A stretch of DNA of 64,000 nucleotides, from the NCBI RefSeq assembly GCF_027744825.2, contig NC_071347.1:17781001-17845000 (forward strand). The letters run 5' to 3'. Made by a program: the position numbers and the translations under genes. Shown here piece by piece: positions 60,397 through 64,000 of the stretch. Each line of letters starts with the position of its first letter. The first letter of the stretch is position 1. The DNA is from Synchiropus splendidus. Taxonomy: Eukaryota > Chordata > Actinopteri > Syngnathiformes > Callionymidae. Below the pieces are notes generated by a model, which searched no databases, was not told where the DNA came from, and worked only from the letters and a program-made list of their open reading frames with translations.

Positions 60397-60534
60397 TGGA
60401 TGAGGACGTGGACCAGCCAATGGCGATCGATGGAGGGTGGGTTGGGGATAAAAAGGGCGGAGACTGTACAAGAGAGCTGCCAATCCCTGGGAGTCCAAAC
60501 GGGCTTCGGTATACACAGGTGGCTAGTCAAAAAC

Positions 60535-60540
60535 AATAAA
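60535..60540 (+). terminator. wwox: Candidate proximal polyadenylation signal of wwox
   Basis: AATAAA 139 bp after the stop, in 'caaaaacaataaagactctg'; a third AATAAA lies at 60613-60618. Confidence 0.4.
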
Positions 60541-60976
60541 GACTCTGAGGTGAATTCACTACAAATGATCGTGTGGCTCCTCGAAGTTCAGCCCCGGCGT
60601 CATGCTGGAAATAATAAATCGTCACATGACAAACACACTGGAGGTTTGGTTGCGATGGTTATGTACAATATTCGCACTGACTTTAGTCTGTACACTATAT
60701 ACATCGTCTGATTTTTGGGGCGTGTGCTGGGGCGAGGGGGCTTTACATGTTTGTTGGCCAAATCGATTCAGGACTTCTGTGTTCACTCCCTTGTTTTTGT
60801 GATGAGTGGAACTTCCTGCTGTTTATTTCGGGCCGGATACTAGGTTTGCCGTGAAGCCGCTGTCGGGACGTTGTGCTTTGTGGCATCTGGGTGCCGGGGG
60901 TGGAAGCGCCGAAGCTCCGGTGTCACAAAATCTGCAAGAGATACCACACAATACCTGTTAGACCTGTTGGTTTCCC

Positions 60977-60982
60977 AATAAA
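60977..60982 (+). terminator. wwox: Candidate distal polyadenylation signal of wwox
   Basis: AATAAA in 'gtttcccaataaaactcttg', about 580 bp after the stop codon; the position and context fit a mature 3' end. Confidence 0.55.
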
Positions 60983-60998
60983 ACTCTTGAACCTGCAA

Positions 60999-61918
60999 CT
61001 CTCTTCCCTAGCGTGGTTACTTTTCACACAAGTTCCACTCTCACTGTGAGCTACATGTCGAGTGTGAGGTTCTGGACTGAGGGTCCCACTGACGGTAGTG
61101 ACCCAGTGTAGCTTACTGAACGCAGTTTTCCTTCTCACTTACTGATAACATGTTCTGACCCGACAATCTACACGGGCCGCAGGTGTCTTATCAATGTACG
61201 CTCACATCAGTGGACACATGTGGAAGACGCACACTACTTGTCTCACGTGGATACACTTCGGATTCCAAGTGTGTAACTAATGGATTCCTGAAAATGAACT
61301 CCTCCATCCTCAGTGTCTGACGTGTAGCATCGAATTTCATTGGTCTTGCCTTCCTGCCGTAGCTATTAGCATTATTAGCTCTTAGCATGACAGAGATACA
61401 TTAAACTCTCTCAGAAATGTACGCAATATTTTCAGCCAAATATTGTATATAATTGTATCAGCTAACCTAACTCACATTCTAAATTAGCTTCTAGCTCTTT
61501 TAGCGCTTTTAATTTAGCTCATTCTCGAGCTTAGCAACTTGGCAACAGACTCACACAAGATATTGTTTATTATGCCTTGAAGTCTTTGGAGATTATACTT
61601 TTTAAAAAACAATGATTCAATAGTTTAAAATAAACTACTCATGTCACAACTTGTGTTGCTACATTCTGAATCATATACTTATCGTGGAGTTAATGGTTGG
61701 TGACACGCTCCATAGTGTTTGACTCGTACATAATTCTGTGCTGTTCCAAGAACAGATTTAATTCACGACAAAATATCAGTATTACGTAACACAATGTAAA
61801 AAGTATATTTATGTAAAAATAATTTTTATTTTTTATTTTATTAATGGAAAAGCTTAGCACTTAAAGGCTGGTCGCTAAAAGTGATTCATATTCAGTGACA
61901 CACACACTTTTGTCTTCC
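60999..61918. other. Downstream flank of wwox, nothing recognised
   Basis: Mixed, turning AT-rich after 61380, with several 'ttagct' repeats at 61360-61535. No gene or mobile element recognised. Confidence 0.45.
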
Positions 61919-62165
61919 TATCTTAGTGAGGACCATTGTTGACGTTCAGTGGCCATCACCCTTTCCCCAGCCTCTCCCCCTAAACCTAACCATCTGAAAC
62001 AAATGGCTAAACTTAACCTAAACCCAATTATAATAACCAAGGTATTTTGTAGTTTTAACCCTCAAAATGAGGCTTGACAAAGGGAAGAACGGCCAAAGTT
62101 TTCACTTTGCAAAAATGTCTTCACTCTGTTGAATAAAGACTCACACAGGTTCTCACAAAGATGAA
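61919..62165 (-). mobile_element. GGGGACC-type repeat, longer copy
   Basis: Diverged terminal motifs ('tatcttagtgaggacca' and 'aggttctcacaaagatg') flank a core that is identical to the 57.4-kb copy over 33 bp (61958-61990). It abuts the CA microsatellite at 62175, an arrangement common for this family, whose copies often sit next to CA/TG runs. Confidence 0.65.
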
Positions 62166-62173
62166 AGTGTAAC

Positions 62174-62174
<1 letters not shown>

Positions 62175-62209
<35 letters not shown>
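62175..62209. repeat. (CA)n microsatellite
   Basis: About 17 CA units next to the GGGGACC-type repeat. Confidence 0.95.
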
Positions 62210-62212
<3 letters not shown>

Positions 62213-63587
62213 CTAAGTTTGAGCCGCGACTGCAGTCAGACGCAGCGTTTGAGGAAAACTTCAGTGGGAGGAAACAAAGAGACTCTTCGGGAGCGAACAA
62301 CAAACAAGTATCCATGAGTGTGTCGGCGCGAGGGAAGCGGCTCTGGCTTGGCTTTCATACAAAGTCCTATTGATCAGGATGTATCGGAATCATCTGATAG
62401 CTAATCGATGCGCTACACTTCCTCTCAGTGAACCAGGAGAAGAGGGAGGGAAGCTCTCACAGAGGAGGACCTTGATCTCCTGACCCCTCCCTGCACACCC
62501 TCTCACGTCTCTTCATCTCTCCTTAAACCGAACCCGAGCGCCGGTCCTGTGCTGAACAAACACCAACACGTCCCCGGATGTGACTTTCATCTGTCGCCTT
62601 CACACTTTCCCCTCCGCGCCGACTTTATTTCAATTTGTGCAGTAATTGTTTACGAGTGACCGTTTCATTTTCCATTATTGTTTTTATTTCTTCCTGTGAT
62701 TAATCCGGCCTCGCGGAGAATAATTATGAGAGGATTGATTCGATTACGCCTTTGTTCTCCTCCGATCGGCTCCATTGACCGAGGGAACGCCGTGTTGCCA
62801 TTTTGAGCGGATATATTTAATGATCACAATCAATGTTAAAGCTCTCTCCAGACTCAACCAACTCAATAAATATCTGCCAGGAGGAAATTTACCATCTAAC
62901 TACGGCAGCAATAAACTCTTGGACTCAGTTCGCCTCCCCCCCCGCCCCCCGCTCTCCTTCCACTCTCGCTGGCTTGGAGCGATTAAAATGCTTGTATATC
63001 TTCAGGACTGAGCTGGAAACTACTCTTGCCGTCCATCAGGATCTCAACACGTGAGGATGACACCAAAAAAAAAAACCTACACATTGCAGTGAGACACATT
63101 AGACACTTAGAGACACGTGAATATCTGACTTATAAAGACTCTAAATAGAGATAATGCCTCATACAAAACAAAACACTATGATCGCAGTTTGTTTTCCTGC
63201 CTGGAATTTTCATCTTTGCTTCCTCTGTGGCACCATCGCCATTCTGCACAGGGACAAATGTAGGGCCTTGATCATTGCAGGTTCAGGGGGTGACTTAAAG
63301 AACATCTTTATTTTGTTTTGTTTTTTTCATTCTCCTTAGATTTTCACAACCCTGCCCTCATCTTATAAACCTTTCTGCTCTCTTTCTTCTTCTGGTTGTA
63401 GTGGTGCCTCACCATCTTTCCGTGAGGTAGCATCTCCCTCTTATGCTGTGAGAGGCCCAGATCCAGAAATGGTGTGCACTTACTAAATCTAAAAACAATA
63501 TATCTAAATAATATATATAATAAATAATATATTAAATAAACAAATAACCATGTGAGAATTAAGCCTTTTACAAAGACAATAATGTGA

Positions 63588-63588
<1 letters not shown>
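62210..63588. other. Downstream flank with a regulatory-looking island
   Basis: 62590-62990 ('gtgcagtaattgtttacgag', 'tcgcggagaataattatgag', 'gagaggattgattcgattac') is balanced, repeat-free and rich in ATTA-type sites, a candidate conserved element between wwox and the next gene. The rest is unassigned; no gene recognised. Confidence 0.4.
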
Positions 63589-63621
<33 letters not shown>

Positions 63622-63624
63622 CTA

Positions 63625-63687
<63 letters not shown>
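63589..63687. repeat. Compound (CT)n-(TCTA)n-(TA)n microsatellite
   Basis: CT run, then TCTA units, then a TA run of roughly 29 units ending at 63687. Confidence 0.95.
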
Positions 63688-63689
<2 letters not shown>

Positions 63690-64000
63690 CACACGCAGAT
63701 CTGATACTCCAGAGGCCTTGATGGTGTCGCTCACTAACACACTGGCAGAGATGGAGGCGTGAGGCCCACGTTCTGCTTCATACACAGCAGCTCGATACTC
63801 TTATCCACCTGGGCACGTGGAACGACGCTCACCCCCGTGGCCTTAAACTGACACATTACATCTCCACTATCTGCCAGTGACAGATGTTTTTACGGGACAT
63901 ATGTGATAGATATTGATTCGCACGGCCAAGCCAGTTAAGACACAGAGAAAAATGAGTTTCTAAAATCATCGTGGCTGAAGAGGGAGCGCTGTGAGGGTCA
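63688..64000. other. Downstream flank, nothing recognised
   Basis: Mixed sequence with no ORF, repeat or motif I can assign. Confidence 0.5.

Larger units (their letters stand above)
60397..60998 (+). other. wwox: Putative wwox 3' UTR
   Basis: From the stop codon to a likely cleavage site just after the AATAAA at 60977. About 600 bp with no recognised repeats and no competing coding sequence. It could end earlier, at 60535-60540. The exact end cannot be placed from sequence alone. Confidence 0.55.

Noticed and set aside
60175..60516. 113-codon minus-strand ORF
   Set aside because: Antisense to the GC-rich wwox exon; an effect of codon bias in that exon.
1..64000. Bacterial, phage, CRISPR or operon-like organisation
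   Set aside because: No dense coding, no direct-repeat arrays with spacers; all evidence points to a vertebrate intron.

Overview
The window reads as non-coding DNA from a ray-finned (probably percomorph) fish. It has no dense ORFs or operons. It does have many long microsatellites, decayed teleost-type LINE, SINE-like and DNA-transposon copies, and one unmistakable vertebrate exon. That exon (60205-60396, + strand) is the terminal coding exon of wwox, the WW-domain oxidoreductase. It has a clean 3' splice site, a stop codon and a plausible 3' UTR ending near 61000. I see no other wwox exon, so positions 1-60204 are read as the 3' part of its last intron. The orthologous human intron is very long and contains the fragile site FRA16D.

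Layout. 1-57431 is intron holding repeat remnants: L2/SINE-like tails, pieces of one LINE family (7.2-7.6 kb and 16.9 kb), a hAT-type MITE with an intact target duplication (9.1-9.5 kb), a hAT end fragment (20.1-20.4 kb), a short TIR element (21.6-21.8 kb), a Tigger-like element nested inside an older dispersed repeat (29.7-30.5 kb), a hairpin element (46.4-46.6 kb), the RT end of a non-LTR retrotransposon (53.6-54.5 kb) and a 731-bp TIR element (55.3-56.0 kb). Long (AT)n runs lie at 9.3, 27.4, 38.8 and 63.6 kb. 57.6-59.45 kb looks like the 3' end of an unidentified minus-strand transcript, with a UTR-like stretch, a polyadenylation signal and a 104-residue ORF, lying antisense inside the wwox intron. 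60.2-61.0 kb is the wwox 3' end. 61.0-64.0 kb is the downstream flank. In tetrapods the next gene here is MAF, but no MAF sequence is visible.

Between repeats are islands of well-mixed, repeat-free sequence with ATTA-rich motifs that could be conserved regulatory elements, as expected if wwox hosts distal enhancers of a neighbouring developmental gene. This cannot be shown from one sequence. Several strong CTCF-like motifs are present, two of them only 0.2 kb apart just upstream of the wwox exon. No tRNA, rRNA, CRISPR array or viral element was recognised.
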